Positions 27,084 to 40,000 of a stretch of 64,000 nucleotides of DNA are shown here, piece after piece. Source of the stretch: Cynocephalus volans (lineage: Eukaryota; Chordata; Mammalia; Dermoptera; Cynocephalidae); assembly GCF_027409185.1 (NCBI RefSeq), contig NC_084474.1, positions 26,813,382 to 26,877,381 of the forward strand. Reading direction: 5' to 3'. Made by a program: the position numbers and the translations under genes. Each line of letters opens with the position of its first letter. Positions within the stretch are counted from its first letter, which is position 1. The notes beneath the pieces are model-generated. The model was given only the letters and a program-made list of their open reading frames with translations. It was not told the DNA's origin and did no database searches.

Positions 27084-27460
27084 CAGCATAGGCTACCTCA
27101 TGCCACAGTAACAAGCAGCCCAAAACATCTTAGAATTTATAACCAAAAGGTTTATTCCTTGCTCACAATTCATAATCCATTCAAGGGTCATCTGGGGGAT
27201 CAGTTCCATGACTTCTGACTCCAGAAGAGAGGCTGATGGCACCAGAATGTTGCCAGCCCTATGGGAGAGGAAAAGAGAGCTCTGGAGGTTCTTCCCCTGG
27301 CAGTTAAGTGCTCTGGCCTGGAAACAGTCCCCCTCACTGCACACGACTCATTGGCTAGAACTTGTCACATGGCCCCACCCAACCACAACAGGGCCCAGAC
27401 ATATGCTCCTACCTGGGGCCCAGAAAGGGGGAGAACCCATACCTGAGAGCACCTGTAACT
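27084..27460 (-). mobile_element. Ancient LTR-like repeat, family uncertain
   Basis: CACAGTAACAAGCAGCCCAA, AAAAGAGAGCTCTGGAGG and TCATTGGCTAGAACTTGTCA followed by CATGGCCCCACCC are phrases shared by an old mammalian dispersed repeat that I cannot name with certainty. The 122-codon open frame across it is chance. Confidence 0.5.
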
Positions 27461-28139
27461 GCACTTTACCTGTGCACGATTCACATTCTGAGCCTCTGGA
27501 ACCCTCATATCCAAGCCACACATTGACAAATGCTCTGTTGTTATCATCCATGCAAGGCAAAAATTATCGAACATAGATTCCCTAAATTAGTAGAGTTGTA
27601 AAGACCTTAAAGAATATTTGGGTCCCTTCAACATTTATGGAGAAAATAAAGCCCAAAGAACACCAATCCAAAGTAACCCCAGCTAGTATAAAACTAAAAT
27701 CCAAGAGTTTTATTTTGTTATTATTCCCTCAACAATTCCTCAGAAAGCACACAAGAAAAAGATAAAGTTCACCTGTTGTGAGAAATCAACTGAAATCAGT
27801 TGATATGAAATCATTTACTGAAATCATTTACATATGAAAATCAAAATCTATGTTAAAATATTTTGGAACAAAGTACCTTACCATTGATCTTAGTCTTTAT
27901 AGATTTCTTATTTTCTTTACTGATACTTTATGATTTAGAGCTTTACATTCTCTGACAGATTTTATTTTCATTACTTGTCTGGGAAGTGTGTTCATTTGCA
28001 AGCCAAAAAATAATCTAGATGGGGGTATTTGATGATGTGCATCTTCCAAGATTTTTCCTTTGGCCGAACTGACACAAACTCCAGTCAAAAAAATGACAAA
28101 ATCAGTAGTCATTCCTCCAGAGTTACTCCAGGGTCTTAA

Positions 28140-28375
28140 AGAGCGGCCAGTGCAATCCCCTCATTTTAGCCGTGGAAACTAAGAATCACAGAGTGCAGGC
28201 GATGTGCCCAGGTCACACTTTAACAAAATGATAGAGCAAAGTCCCAAACCCAGCCCTCCACCTCCAAACACAGTGTCCATTCCACCACCTCATGTCACCT
28301 CGAGTTCTAGTACTTTGGACAATTCATTTAATCTCTCTGGTCCTCAGTTTTCCTAGTTGGAAAATGAGGGAGCAA
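28140..28375. mobile_element. Two abutting MIR-like fragments of opposite orientation
   Basis: 28140-28290 reads antisense (CCCTCATTTTAGCCGTGG, CCCAGGTCACACTTTAAC). 28296-28375 reads sense (TTTAATCTCTCTGGTCCTCA). Confidence 0.55.
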
Positions 28376-28674
28376 GACTCACTAGATCAAGATTTCCCAA
28401 ATGGGCTTCAAAGAAAAGCAGTGTCTGAGATGATTGTGGAATTTAAAGTTTTGTGGTCATGAAAGTTTGACAAAGACTAAATACCTTATTCCTCTTCTGG
28501 AGATTAATAAAGGATATCAGCACAATAAAGGCTTTAGGAAATTCTGCAATAGAGAAAAACATTTGTTGAGACCAGCGCTTCCTGAACTTACTCGGTCCCA
28601 GGAACATTTCTGTGCATGACTCTTATCAACACTCTGACCACTCTCCCTCCTCTGGCTCCCCCTAAGCCCAGGAA

Positions 28675-28982
28675 GAGCAGCCACCTTCCTGGTGAGCCTC
28701 AAATGCACCAAGCCCCTTCCTGCGTCAGGCCCTTACATCTGCCCGGAGGGCTCATCTCCTCTAAGAGATCTTCCCTGACCACCACTCTCCTATGAAGTAT
28801 CCTACTTTGTTTTCTTTTACTTCATAGCCCTTATCCCTGCCTAACATTACATGATGTATTGTCTGCCTCTTGCACTAAAACAGAGGCTCCTGGAGATGAG
28901 AACTTTGTAATCCTCAGCACCTAAAACACTGTCTGAGAGTAGAAGGAGCACAGCAAATAATTGTTGAATGAATGAATGAAAC
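28675..28982 (+). mobile_element. L2 fragment (3' end)
   Basis: GATCTTCCCTGACCACCAC, TTACTTCATAGCCCTTATC, GAGGCTCCTGGAGATGAGAA, ATAATTGTTGAATGAATGAA. Confidence 0.85.
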
Positions 28983-29019
28983 AGTGAATGAAGCTGTGAA
29001 ACTGGTGTCCTGTTGAACA

Positions 29020-29192
29020 ACATAGAGACCTGTCAGAACATCATCGTCACCGGACACTTGTGAGAAATGCAAATTCTCAGGCCCCACCTGATCCTACAAG
29101 CCAGATTCCCTGCGGTGGAGCCCAGCAATGTAGGTTTGAACAAGCTCTCCAGGTGTCCTGATGCTCACTAAACTTTGAGAACCACTGGTCTA
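29020..29192 (+). mobile_element. MER5A-type hAT element
   Basis: GAGAAATGCAAATTCTCAGG, CCCCACCTGATCCTAC, CTCCAGGTGTCCTGATGC and terminal ACTTTGAGAACCACTGGT match MER5A as remembered. Confidence 0.8.
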
Positions 29193-31394
29193 GGTCATCT
29201 TTAAGACAAATTCAACCCATCAAATTCTAGAATTCTATTATTTGTGAGCAATTCTCTTAAAGTGGTTTGAACATTTGACAGCAAAATGAACTAGTATCTC
29301 AAGTTTTCTTGGAATTATCATATATTACAACATACTGCTTTTCCCTCCAATAGAAGTAAAGCCCTAATTAACACACAATGTTAATTAGCACACAATGTTC
29401 CATTGAGAATTAATCACTTTAAAAAGCTACCCCACCACACTTGAGGGCCATTTTACCATCTGCTATAACTAAGAAAAATCAGTTACCCTAGAACAATTAA
29501 AACTCTCTCTAATAAAGATTAGGTTCCTCCAAAAGGAACATTCACACACACATGCACACACATGCACACACACACACACACAGAGTTTTTTCATCATGAA
29601 ATAATCCCTTGATTATAATCCCAATGATATTAAAGGAAACCTAATTACTTTTAGTATTGAGAGACACTCCAGAGGATAAATTTATATGCTCTCATTTTTA
29701 CCGATTGTCACTTTCTGTTAGCTGAAAATGGACAATGGGCCAATTTTTGATCAAAATCTTACCAGAAAATGCCAAATCAAGCAAGCATTATTGAATGCTA
29801 AAAGCCTAGGGTATAAATATCATTTACAAGTCACAACGCCTTCCAGGGCCTTCCACATCCTTGCCCAAACACAAGCTCATGCTCACCCAATTCTGGTTTT
29901 CACTCTTCTCCACCTTTCCCATCCCCACCATACCCCTCCCACCCTTTTTGGCCCCTCAATAGAGGGGGATTCCTCTGCTGCAGCAGCAAGTGCCATCCCA
30001 GGCCATAAGGCTGTCTCGCTCTTGGGAGTGTGGCAGCATCCAGCGACAGGACTGGGCGCTGCCAAGAGGAGAAGCACTGGACTGCACTGCAGGTATCCCC
30101 TGCACGCTCCATCTCCTCTAGGAAGAAGACTGGAACTTACACATGTCTCTGCACTCTCCCTCCCCAGTTCTCCTCCAGAACCTACCTTCTCTCATCTTTG
30201 GCTTGTTCTTGGTTTCAGTAAAACCCAAAGCTCTAGGTAAAAGACCATCCCTATGGCTCTCAAGGAATTCTACCACTAGGCAAGTCCCACCCTCACCTTG
30301 TCTCCTCCCTACTGGGGAGAGGGGTAAGAGAGAGAAATTTGAGTGGGCACCAGGAAGGAATCTTGACTGTAGGAGAAGGGATGGTCATGAGCTCATGCCT
30401 TCCCTGCTGGAGGCCAGGGTAGAAGTCAGGTTCATGTGAGCTTTCCACTGTTCTCTGGGACTAGACAGTAGAATTCCCAAGAAAGGACATAAAATAAAAT
30501 CAGGCCTAGAAGTAAGATATTTTTGTTACAATCTAAAATCTATACCTTAAAAATTAACCAACTGCTAGGCTTCTTATATTTTGTGAGTTTATTTCCCTGG
30601 TGTTCTCTCTTAGTATTTGTGTATGCCTTTTTCAAAATGCAGCCTTTTCAGCATGCCAAAGAAAACCAGGCAAGGGATTTATCTAACCCATGGTTATTAG
30701 CACACCAAGGGGGAGACCCCCACCCTACCCTATACGCCTCAGGGAAGACTGTGGTGATGGTGCTGAAGAAAAAGTGGGACATCTGTGGAGGAAGGTGAAC
30801 ACACAAGTCACAATGCTATTCAGAAGTTATTTGTCCCCCAAAGGCCCTCCTGCCAGAGAACCTTGATGTCCCTGGGTCCTCCGGGATTAAAGGAGAGGGT
30901 GAGCTGTAACAGCCACCAGCACTTTATGAAGATAAATATGTTCAGAAACCAGGTATTCACTCCTTGTATCCTCCCCAGGGAATGACAGTCATCATTCAGG
31001 CTATGGGGGTCCCAAAGGCAGCAATTACTGGGCATAAAAGGTAACTTTGGGTCCATACCTTGGGACTACTAAGAATCACTACTCAGGCCATTGTCCATTG
31101 AAGGACAGGTTGTTGACAAGTTGTATTCCAAAAGACTGTCACCCGCCACAGCCTACCAGCCACTAGACTACTAGACTGCTAGCAACCGACCTTTTTAAAA
31201 TATATCTTGGAGCAAAGGAGGAGTTCTAAACCAAACAAACAAAAAAGCCTCTCCCTGGTAAATCTCAGTGGCTGCTCTGTGTTCTCAGATATACTACTCC
31301 GGGCTTCCCTGAAAACCCCCAGGAGAAGAGAGAAGAAACAGCTCCTGATTCCTCTTCCCCAAGACTCAAATTTACATTCAATATATTGAATATA
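29193..31394. other. Intron DNA, no assigned element beyond a CA repeat
   Basis: Includes a GC-richer part (29840-30430) with a 170-codon open frame that is not recognised and has no supporting signals. Confidence 0.4.
29545..29582. repeat. (CA)n microsatellite
   Basis: CA repeats with CATG interruptions. Confidence 0.9.
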
Positions 31395-31747
31395 CAGACG
31401 ATCCCCTACTTATGATGGTTTGACTTAGGATTTTTCGACTTTACAATGTTGCTTTCAACTGTGTACGTTAATGGTGAGTACACTTACAACCATTCTGCTT
31501 TTCACTTTCAGTACAGTATTCAATATATTGCATGAAATATTCAACACTTCTTTATAAAACTGGCTTTGTGTTAGACGATTGGTCAACTGTAGTCTAATGT
31601 AAGTGTTCTGAGCACATCTAAGGTAGGCTCAGCTAAGCTATGATGTTTGGTAGATTAGGTGTATGAAATGCATTTTCAACTTGCGATACTTTCAACTCAC
31701 AAAGGGCTTATTGGGATGCAACCCCATCAAAAGTCAAGGAGCATCTG
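31395..31747. mobile_element. Tigger-type nonautonomous DNA transposon (MER2-like), complete
   Basis: Terminal inverted repeats CAGACGATCCCCTACTTATG and (reversed 3' end) CAGATGCTCCTTGACTTTTG are flanked on both sides by TA. Internal phrases CATTCTGCTTTTCACTTTC and AAGTGTTCTGAGCACATCTA match the Tigger/MER2 group as remembered. Confidence 0.8.
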
Positions 31748-32210
31748 TATATACAAGTAAATTAAAGTTATACTAAAACTAGGCAGAGAGAAGAAGCACA
31801 ATGAATGTGAGGGATCTTCACGCTTACTTTCATGGAATTCCAAACGTGTTTCCCATAGGTATAAAATTACAAAAAGCATTTAGATTTCCAAACCAGCCCA
31901 CAGGAACCAACTTAACATACAATGTTACACATCAGAACTCCAATATATGCACCAGAAACAGAGCTCCTTTCTCTACTTAAAAAGCATCCAGAAGTTTCCC
32001 CTCATATAATACTCCTGCTGGGAAATGGGAACCTGCTCCACAGCAGTATTGGGGCGGCCAAGGTCCCTAAATTCTGAAGTTTTCAAAATATGAGGTTGGT
32101 GTAAAAAGTTACACATGGCAGATGCGAAGCAGCAGAGTAAGAGAAGACTGAGCCACAGTCATTCCTTTGAAAGGAGACTGTTATTAGGATTTCTCTACCA
32201 CAACAATAGA

Positions 32211-32388
32211 TCTCAAACCTGACAGATCAACAAGATCATCTGAGAAGCTTTTAAAAGTACAGATTTTAGGGCCTGACTACAGTCTTATTAAATTAGGCCC
32301 TTCCGAGGTGGGTCCAGAAATCCACGTTGTGAAGGATGCTCCTCAGGTAATTGTGATGTTCACACATCTTTAAGAATCCCACTCTAGG
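32211..32388 (+). mobile_element. MER5A-type hAT element
   Basis: AAGATCATCTGAGAAGCTTT, ACAGATTTTAGGGCCTGAC, CCTCAGGTAATTGTGATGTT. Diverged copy of the same family as 29020-29192. Confidence 0.7.
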
Positions 32389-32479
32389 GTTCTTGATATC
32401 AGAATCATGGATTGGCATTGCATTTTACATGTCACGGTTCTCAAATCTCCTAAGGATATCCCTACTTAAGCAACCCCTC

Positions 32480-32655
32480 CCCAAATGCAATGCCGTACGG
32501 TTTCCTGTGCTTATAGCACTTACCCTGGTTTGTAATTACTTATCATTGACTTGCGCACTATATTGTAAGTTCCATGAGGGCAGTCCTGTTCCCTGCCATA
32601 CCCCAGCACCCAGCACAAAGCATGTATGTAGGACCTTTGATGAATGAAAGCACAT
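32480..32655 (+). mobile_element. L2 3' end fragment
   Basis: TAAGTTCCATGAGGGCAGTC and ACCCCAGCACCCAGCACAAA, then TTTGATGAATGAAAG. Confidence 0.8.
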
Positions 32656-32659
32656 TGTA

Positions 32660-32810
32660 GTCACTGATCTCATTTCATCTTATTGCCACATGGAGCAGAA
32701 GTTCTTATTCCCAAATTGATGGAATGAACCACGACAGGTGAATGACTCGAAATCACAGAGGAGCAAGTGGCAGGAGCAAGTCTGACACCCACGCTCAGGC
32801 GTTGGGGTCC
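32660..32810 (-). mobile_element. MIR fragment, decayed
   Basis: TGATCTCATTTCATCTTATT, CGAAATCACAGAGGAGCAAG, and GGAGCAAGTCTGACACCCA. Confidence 0.5.
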
Positions 32811-32830
32811 GCCTCCACTCCCCTTCCACT

Positions 32831-34095
32831 ACCCTACGCTGCCTCCCTACAGAGAATATCAAACTCGGTTCCAGTTTATTAATGCCAAACTAGCTGAAGA
32901 ACTAGCACCCGTGTCTCAAAGTCTTATATTTATTTGCATGACAGGCAATTGTGCAACTCAGAAGCATAAGTCCCTGGGAGTTTATAAAGAAACCTTGAAC
33001 ACATTCTATTCATTTAACAAAGAAACAATAAACATGATGTAGGGTGGGGAAACGGGAGCTCATTAGAAAATTCTGGCCTAATAGATTCTAGTTCTAGTAA
33101 AAAATAAAAATGCGTAATATTACAGGAAGATGATTTAGGTACAAAGAAATTTCTCAAAAAGCTAACGATCAAAGAATGCTTAGCTAGAAAAAAAAGGAAA
33201 GCACTTTTAACTGGAAGTTGGAATATGGAGGGGAGGCTAATGAATTAAATACAATGAGTTTATTCTAATCTAAATAATTTATAGGAAACTAAAAGGGATA
33301 TCTAGATAGAAGAAATTCGAGGATTAAGTAAATAAAAACACAATAATAACATTTAATGACCAAACTGGCCATTAAAAATCTGATTTTAACAATAATGAAA
33401 TTAGAAACTCATCCATTAGGGAGTAGTAATACTTGGTTAACACAGATTTTGACTTATTTGTAGTATACCTGGAGAAATTATACTTAATCACAGCAGCAGG
33501 TTTAGACTGTACAAAGGCACAAGGAGAATTGGTTACTAAGCCTATTGACACACTGGCATTTTTTTTTTTTAAAGAAACCAGAGAATTTTTTCAAATTATA
33601 TTGACACACACGAAAAAAGTTTATCTAACAAAAACTTCTAACTAAAGAATAACACAAAAGAAAAAAAATTCATAACAAATTAGGTAATAAAATCAGCCTT
33701 AAAATATCTGGCCATTTTAGAAAAAGTGGGGATCTTATTGAGTATCTAAATTAGTAGACCCAGTAACTACAGTAAGCATTTGACTGAAGGCCTCCGAGGG
33801 TCTTCTCTGAAATATTAATTCACATTGAATTGCATTAGAGCAGTCAAAAGACTTTGTCAGTAGGAGTAAATTCAAGTGAAGAGTACTAATCAACCAATAA
33901 TGTTCTAAGAGTTAGGGTAGGTCCCAGTGGGGACCACAGACTTGGTAGTAAATTTGAATTGTGACATTGATGAAAGGATTAATAGCCCTCAAATTAAAAT
34001 CCCAGATGATACCAAATAGAAAAAGAAGGAAACTCAAAAGAGAAAGAGCCATTTGCTGGCCAGATTCTGTGATTGGTCAGAAAAATACATATGGC
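32831..34095. other. AT-rich intron DNA, nothing recognised
   Basis: No frame, repeat family or structured element identified. Confidence 0.5.
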
Positions 34096-34113
34096 ATTAG
34101 AATGTATGTGTGT

Positions 34114-34289
34114 GGGCCGGCCCGTGGCTCACTTGGGAGAGTGTGGGGCTGATAATACCAAGGCCACGGGTTCGGATCCCATATAGGGATGGCCAGTTAG
34201 CTCACTGGGTGAGCGTGGTGCTGACAACACCAAGTCAAGGGTTAAGATCCCCTTACTGGTCATCTTTAAAAAATAAAAAAAAAAATGCT
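34114..34289 (+). mobile_element. Dimeric tRNA-Ile-derived SINE (CYN-like)
   Basis: Two units: GGCCGGCCCGTGGCTCAC...GGTTCGGATCC, then GGCCAGTTAGCTCACTGG...GGTTAAGATCC, then an A-rich tail. The duplication ATTAGAATGTATGTGTGTG lies at 34096-34114 and 34290-34308. It stands less than 40 bases from the full-length L1. Confidence 0.92.
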
Positions 34290-34341
34290 ATTAGAATGTA
34301 TGTGTGTGGGATTTTAATGGGATTTTAAAAGCTGCATACCA

Positions 34342-35898
34342 GGGTTTTTTCAAGATGGCAGTGGCTGCGGCGGTTGGCGCGGAGTAGCTGAGGTGGAAAA
34401 GGCAGCCACTGGGCCTCAGGCAGCCGGGACACTTGTGGACCTTCCTCTTGCCATCTCTTAAGGGAGGACTGCTGCTGGTGGCCGATCGTGGGGGGTGACC
34501 GCCACTTTGCCCTTGGCAAGAGAGGCTGCCTCATTTACAGGCAACAGCTTTGAAGTATGGAGCAGGAAAAGAACTGTTTTTTAGCTGCAAAAGCGAGTCT
34601 CTAAACAGGGAACACGGCACCAGGGCTGCTGTGGATGCACACAGGATCCCGGAGGCCGGGGCCGCGCTGAAGGCGACCAGCTGCCCTATTCAGGATTCGA
34701 AGTTTCAGGCCAGCATAAAAGAAGATTCCTGGGAATGCCTGAGCTGCGCCGCGGGACCGACTGAACAGCCCGAGGCGGCAGCGGCCGAGAACGGGGAAGG
34801 CGACAAACCAGAGACAGAGAGTGAGAGTGAGCGCCGGACTTGGCACAGCCCTGTGAGTGACCCCTGGCCCAGCCCTGCTCGGGGGGCTGACGCCCACCCG
34901 GCTTCGGCCTGCATCACCGGTTCACTCACCGCCCCAGGGTTGCCTCTATTTTCCCAGGTGCTGGCAGCTCCGGCCGGATCTGCTTGGTTCCTCACTGAGC
35001 CTTCCCACTTGCTTGCCCCAGTGCGGGGCTTCCCGGGGTCTGCGGGCCGGCCCCCCCGACTCCCTCTGCGGTTCTCTGGTGGGGCTGGTGGCGTGGGGCG
35101 TCCCTGGCCAGTGTTGGGAGGGCAAGGAAGTACAGGCGGGGCCGACTGTCACTCCACCACACCCTGGACTCCGGCCCCGGTTAACTCCCTGTTACTGGGA
35201 GGCAGATACCATCTCTGCGGCCACCTGTTCGGAAAAATGCCTAACCAATTTCTGGTTGGGAATAGTGTGGCAGGAGAGTTCCCAAGTCCACTTGAACCTG
35301 CCGGAGAGCTGGCTGCAGGTGGGCGCTAGACTCGATCCATACCGGGGGGATACAAAGGTGAACAAGTCCCAGGAAAGATCTACACAGTGCTACAAAGGCA
35401 CCCAGAGTGACCGGTCGTCTGTGCCTACCAGAAACCTGGTAGACTTCCTGGGCGAGGAGGTGCCGAGGAGGGTCTTGAAGGCCCAGCTGATAGACGAGGG
35501 TTGGAGAAGACACGTCCCAGCCCAGCCCAGTGCTCACAGAGTGGGGAGACGGGCGGCCAGGGAGGCGGAGACTCGACAGAAACCACACACCCTGTGGGGT
35601 CGCCACTGCACGATCCAACAGCCTGGGCCAGAGCACATGGAACAGGGAGAAGTCCTGCACGGGAAGTGAAAGCTCAACAGAGATCACACACCCTGTGGTA
35701 CGTGATCCAGCAGCCCAGCAGAGTCCAAGCTGACCACAAAGGTGGCTCCCCGGAAAGGCCCAAGACCCAAGGCAACCACACACACAAGGCACCAGAGGCC
35801 AACTGAGCAGTCACGGAGGTAGCCATACCAAATTGGCAACCACAGCAACATCTTAGTCAATAGTCTCAAACCGGTGGACTGTGAAACCCCCTGCCACA
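34342..35898 (+). promoter_or_regulatory. L1 5' UTR (internal promoter)
   Basis: GC-rich, CpG-containing leader that in L1 elements carries an internal RNA polymerase II promoter. A segment near its 3' end occurs twice in tandem about 101 bases apart: each copy has CACACACCCTGTGG followed some 15-30 bases later by GATCCARCAGCC (around 35571-35672 and 35672-35720). Open frames of 183 to 270 codons cross it on both strands. I do not recognise their products. Confidence 0.8.
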
Positions 35899-36762
35899 AT
35901 GAATAAACATCAAAAAAAAAGATACCAGAAATACAAAAAATCAAGAAAGTACACCACCAAAAGTTAATAAATCTCAAACTCTAGATCCAATAGAACAAGA
36001 AGCCCTTGAAATGACTGACAAGGAATTTCAAGTGATAATTCTAAGGAAACTGAATGAGATACAAGAAAACTCAGCTAGACATCATGATGAAATGAGGAAA
36101 AGTATACAGGACCTGAAAGAGGAAATGTACAAGGAAATCAATGTCCTGAAAAAAAATGTAGCAGAACTTGCTGAACTGAAGAAGTTATTCAGCGAAATAA
36201 AAAACACAATGGAGATTTAACCAGCAGGCTTGTCAAAGTTGAAGAGAGAACCTCTGAACTTGAAGATGGGCTGTTTGAAATAACACAAGCAGACAAAAAG
36301 AAAGAAAAAAGAATCAAAGATATTGAAGAAAATCTGAGAGAGATATCAGACAACCTTAAACGCTCAAATATCTGAGTCATGAGTATTCCAGAAGGGGAGG
36401 AAAATGGAGATTCCATTGAAAACATATTCAACACAATAGTGGCAGAAAACTTCCCAGGTATAGGAAAAATCACAGATCTTCAGATCCAGGAAGCTCAATG
36501 ATCTCCAAACGTATTCAACCCAAAAAGGCCTTCTCCAACACATGTCATAGTCAAATTGGCAAAACTCAGAGACAAAGAGAGAATCTTAAAAGCTGCAAGA
36601 GAGAAGCGTCAAATCACCTATAAGGGAGCCCCAATCAGGCTAACATCAGACTTTTCATCACAAACCCTAAAAGCTAGAAAGGAATGGGATGATATTTTCA
36701 AAATACTAAAAGACAAAGATTGCCAGCCAAGAATACTCTACCCTGCAAGGCTATCCTTCTGA
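35899..36762 (+). pseudogene. L1 ORF1 (RNA-binding chaperone protein), disrupted
   Basis: L1 ORF1 protein binds L1 RNA as a trimer. The ATG at 35899 (MNKHQKKRYQKY) runs into TAA at 35962, a frameshift. A second frame at 36011-36220 encodes a heptad-rich stretch (KSIQDLKEEMYKEINVLKKN), the coiled coil. A third piece at 36556-36762 contains ILKAAREKRQITYKG and ends at the usual place, matching the C-terminal RNA-binding domain. Stops between these pieces, for example near 36375, confirm it is dead. Total span fits a normal ORF1. Confidence 0.9.
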
Positions 36763-37066
36763 AATAAAGGGCAAATAGTATATTTCTCAGACAAACAAAA
36801 ACTGCCGGAGTTCACTACCACACGACCACCCTTACAAGAAATCCTCAAGGGAGTAATGGGTTTGGTTCCTGAAAAATAACTACCACTGCCATAAAAACCC
36901 AAGAAAAATCAATACCCACTAGTATAATAAAAATGGCATTCATGAAGAGAAAACAATCAAACAAAAATGCTATCTACAACCTAAGGAACCAAAAAACATA
37001 GAAACCAAACAGTAAATCAGAAAGCAAGGAACAAAAGACACCTAAGACAACCAAACAACCAATAAA

Positions 37067-40000
37067 ATGCTAGGAATAAATCAACACCTTTCAATAACAA
37101 CTCTTAATGTAAAAGGCTTAAATTCCCCAATTAAAAGACACAGACTGGCTGACTGGATCAAAAAGCAGGACCCAACTATATGCTGCCTACAAGAGACCCA
37201 CCTCACCCATAAAGATTCACACAGACTAAGAGTGAAAGGATGGAAAAAGATTTACCATGCAAACAGAAAAGAAAAACGAGCTGGAGTAGCTATTCTTATA
37301 TCTGACAAAATAGACTTTAAACTAAAAACCATAAAAAGAGACAATGAGGGACACTACTGAATGATAAAAGGACTGATCCATCAAGAAGACATAACAATCA
37401 TAAATATGTATGCACCCAATGTTGGAGCAGCCAGATTTATAAAACAAACTCTATTAGACCTAAAGAAGGAAATAGACACTAATACCATAATAGCAGGGGA
37501 CCTGAACACCCCACTGTCAATATTAGACAAATCATCTAGGCAAAGAATCAGTAGAGAAACACAAGATCTAAACAAGACTCTAGACCAATTGGAATGGGTA
37601 GATATCTACAGAACATTCCACCCAACAACCTCAGAATATTCATTTTTCTCATCAACACATGGATCATTCTCCAGGATAGATCACATATTAGGTCACAAAT
37701 CAAGTCTCAATAAATTCAAAAAAATTGGAATTATCCCATGTATCTTCTCAGACCACAATGGATTAATACTAGAAATTAATAACAAACGAAACTCTGGAAA
37801 CTATACAAACACATGGAAATTAAACAGCATTCTACTTAATGACATATGGGTCCAAGAAGAAATCAAGCAGGAAATCAAAAAATTTATTGAAACTAATGAA
37901 AACAATGATACATCATACCAAAACATGTGGGATACTGCAAAAGCAGTATTGAGGGGAAAATTTATTGCATTAAACACTCACTTCAGAAGAATAGAAAGAT
38001 GGCAAGTGAACAACCTAACACTTCACCTTAAAGAACTAGAAAAACAAGAACAATCCAAACCTAAAGTTAGCAGACGGAAAGAAATCATTAAGATCAGAGC
38101 AGAACTGAATGAAATTGAAAACCAAAAAACAATTCAAAAGATCAACGAATCAAAAAGTTGGTTTTTTGAAAAGATAAATAAAATTGACAAACCATTAGCA
38201 CGGCTAACAAAAAAAAGAAGAGAGAAGACTCAAATAACAAAAATTAGAAATGAAAAAGGCTATATTACAACTGATTCATCTGAAATACAAGGAATCATTC
38301 GAGACTACTATAAACAATTATATGCCAACAAATTTGAAAATCTGGAGGAAATGGATAAATTTCTGGACACACACAAGCTCACAAAACTGAACCATGAAGA
38401 CGTAGAAAGTTTGAACAGACCAATAACAATAAAGGAGATTGAAGCTGTTATCAGAAGGCTCCCAACAAAGAAAAGCCCAGGACCAGATGGATTCACAACA
38501 GAATTTTACCAAACATTCAAAGAGGAATTGACACCCATTCTTTACAAACTATTCCAAAAGATTGAAACGGATGCAAATCTCCCAAACTCATTCTATGAAG
38601 CAAACATCATCCTGATACCAAAACCAGGTAAAGATATAACCAAAAAAGAAAACTACAGGCCGATATCCTTGATGAATATAGATGCAAAAATCCTCACTAA
38701 AATACTAGCAAACAGAATACAGCAACACATACATAAAATTATTCATCACGATCAAGTGGGATTCATCCCAGGGATACAAGGTTGGTTCAACATATGCAAA
38801 TCAATAAATGTGATACACCATATTAATAAACTCAAACACAAGGACCATATGATCATCTCTATAGATGCTGAAAAAGCATTTGATAAAGTTCAGCACTCAT
38901 TCATGACAAAGACCCTGTGTAAGTTAGGTATAGAGGGAAAGTATCTCAACATAATTAAAGCCATATATGCCAAACCTACAGCCAATATCATCCTGAAAGC
39001 TTTTCCTTTAAGAACAGGAACTAGACAAGGATGCCCACTCTCACCACTCCTATTCAACATAGTGTTGGAAGTACTAGCCAGAGCAATCAGAGAAGAGAAG
39101 GAAATAAAGGGCATCCAGATTGGAAAAGATGAAGTCAAACTGTTCCTGTTTGCAGATGATATGATCCTATATATCGAACAGCCTAAAACCTCTACAAAAA
39201 ACTGTTGGAATTGATAAATGATTTCAGCACAGTAGCAGGATACAAAATCAACACACAAAAATCAGTAGCATTTCTTTTCTCCAATAGTGAACATGCAGAA
39301 AGAGAAATCAAGAAAGCCTGCCCATTTACAATAGCCACCAAAAAAATAAAATACTTAGGAATTGAGTTAACCAAGGAGGTGAAAAATCTCTATAATGAGA
39401 ACTACAAACCACTGCTGAGAGAAATCAGAGAGGATACAAGAAGATGGAAAGATATCCCATGCTCTTGGATTGGAAGAATCAACATAGTGAAAATGTCCAT
39501 ACTACCCAAAGTGATATACAAATTCAATGCAATCCCCATCAAAATTCCAAAGACATTTTTCTCAGAAATGGAAAAAACTATCCAGACATTTATATGGAAC
39601 AATAAAAGACCACGCATAGCCAAAGCAATGCTGAGCAAAAAAAATAAAGCTGGAGGCATAACACTACCTGACTTTAAGCTATACTACAAAGCTATAATAA
39701 CCAAAACAGTATGGTACTGGCATAAAAACAGACACACTGACCAATGGAATAGAATAGAGAATCCAGAAATCAACCCACACACTTACTGCCAGCTGATCTT
39801 TGACAAAGGCACCAAGCCTATTCACTGGTGAAGGGACTGCCTCTTCAGCAAATGGTGCTGGGATAACGGATATCCATATGCAGGAGAATGAAACTAGATC
39901 CATACCTCTCGCCGTATACTAAAATCAACTCAAAATGGATTAAGGATTTAAATATACACCCTGAAACAATAAAACTTCTTAAAGAAAACATAGGAGAAAC

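Noticed and set aside
29728..30240. 170-codon plus-strand frame
   Set aside because: No similarity that I recognise, no promoter or splice context, and overlapping minus-strand frames of similar quality. Length is within chance for a GC-richer intron segment.
34117..34190. tRNA-Ile gene
   Set aside because: The A and B boxes and anticodon-like loop are those of a SINE head with a second unit, A-tail and target duplication. The same applies to the other tRNA-like heads listed.
37361..39214. 617-codon frame as a functional gene
   Set aside because: It is the central part of L1 ORF2; upstream TGA and downstream frameshift show it is a pseudogene of the element.
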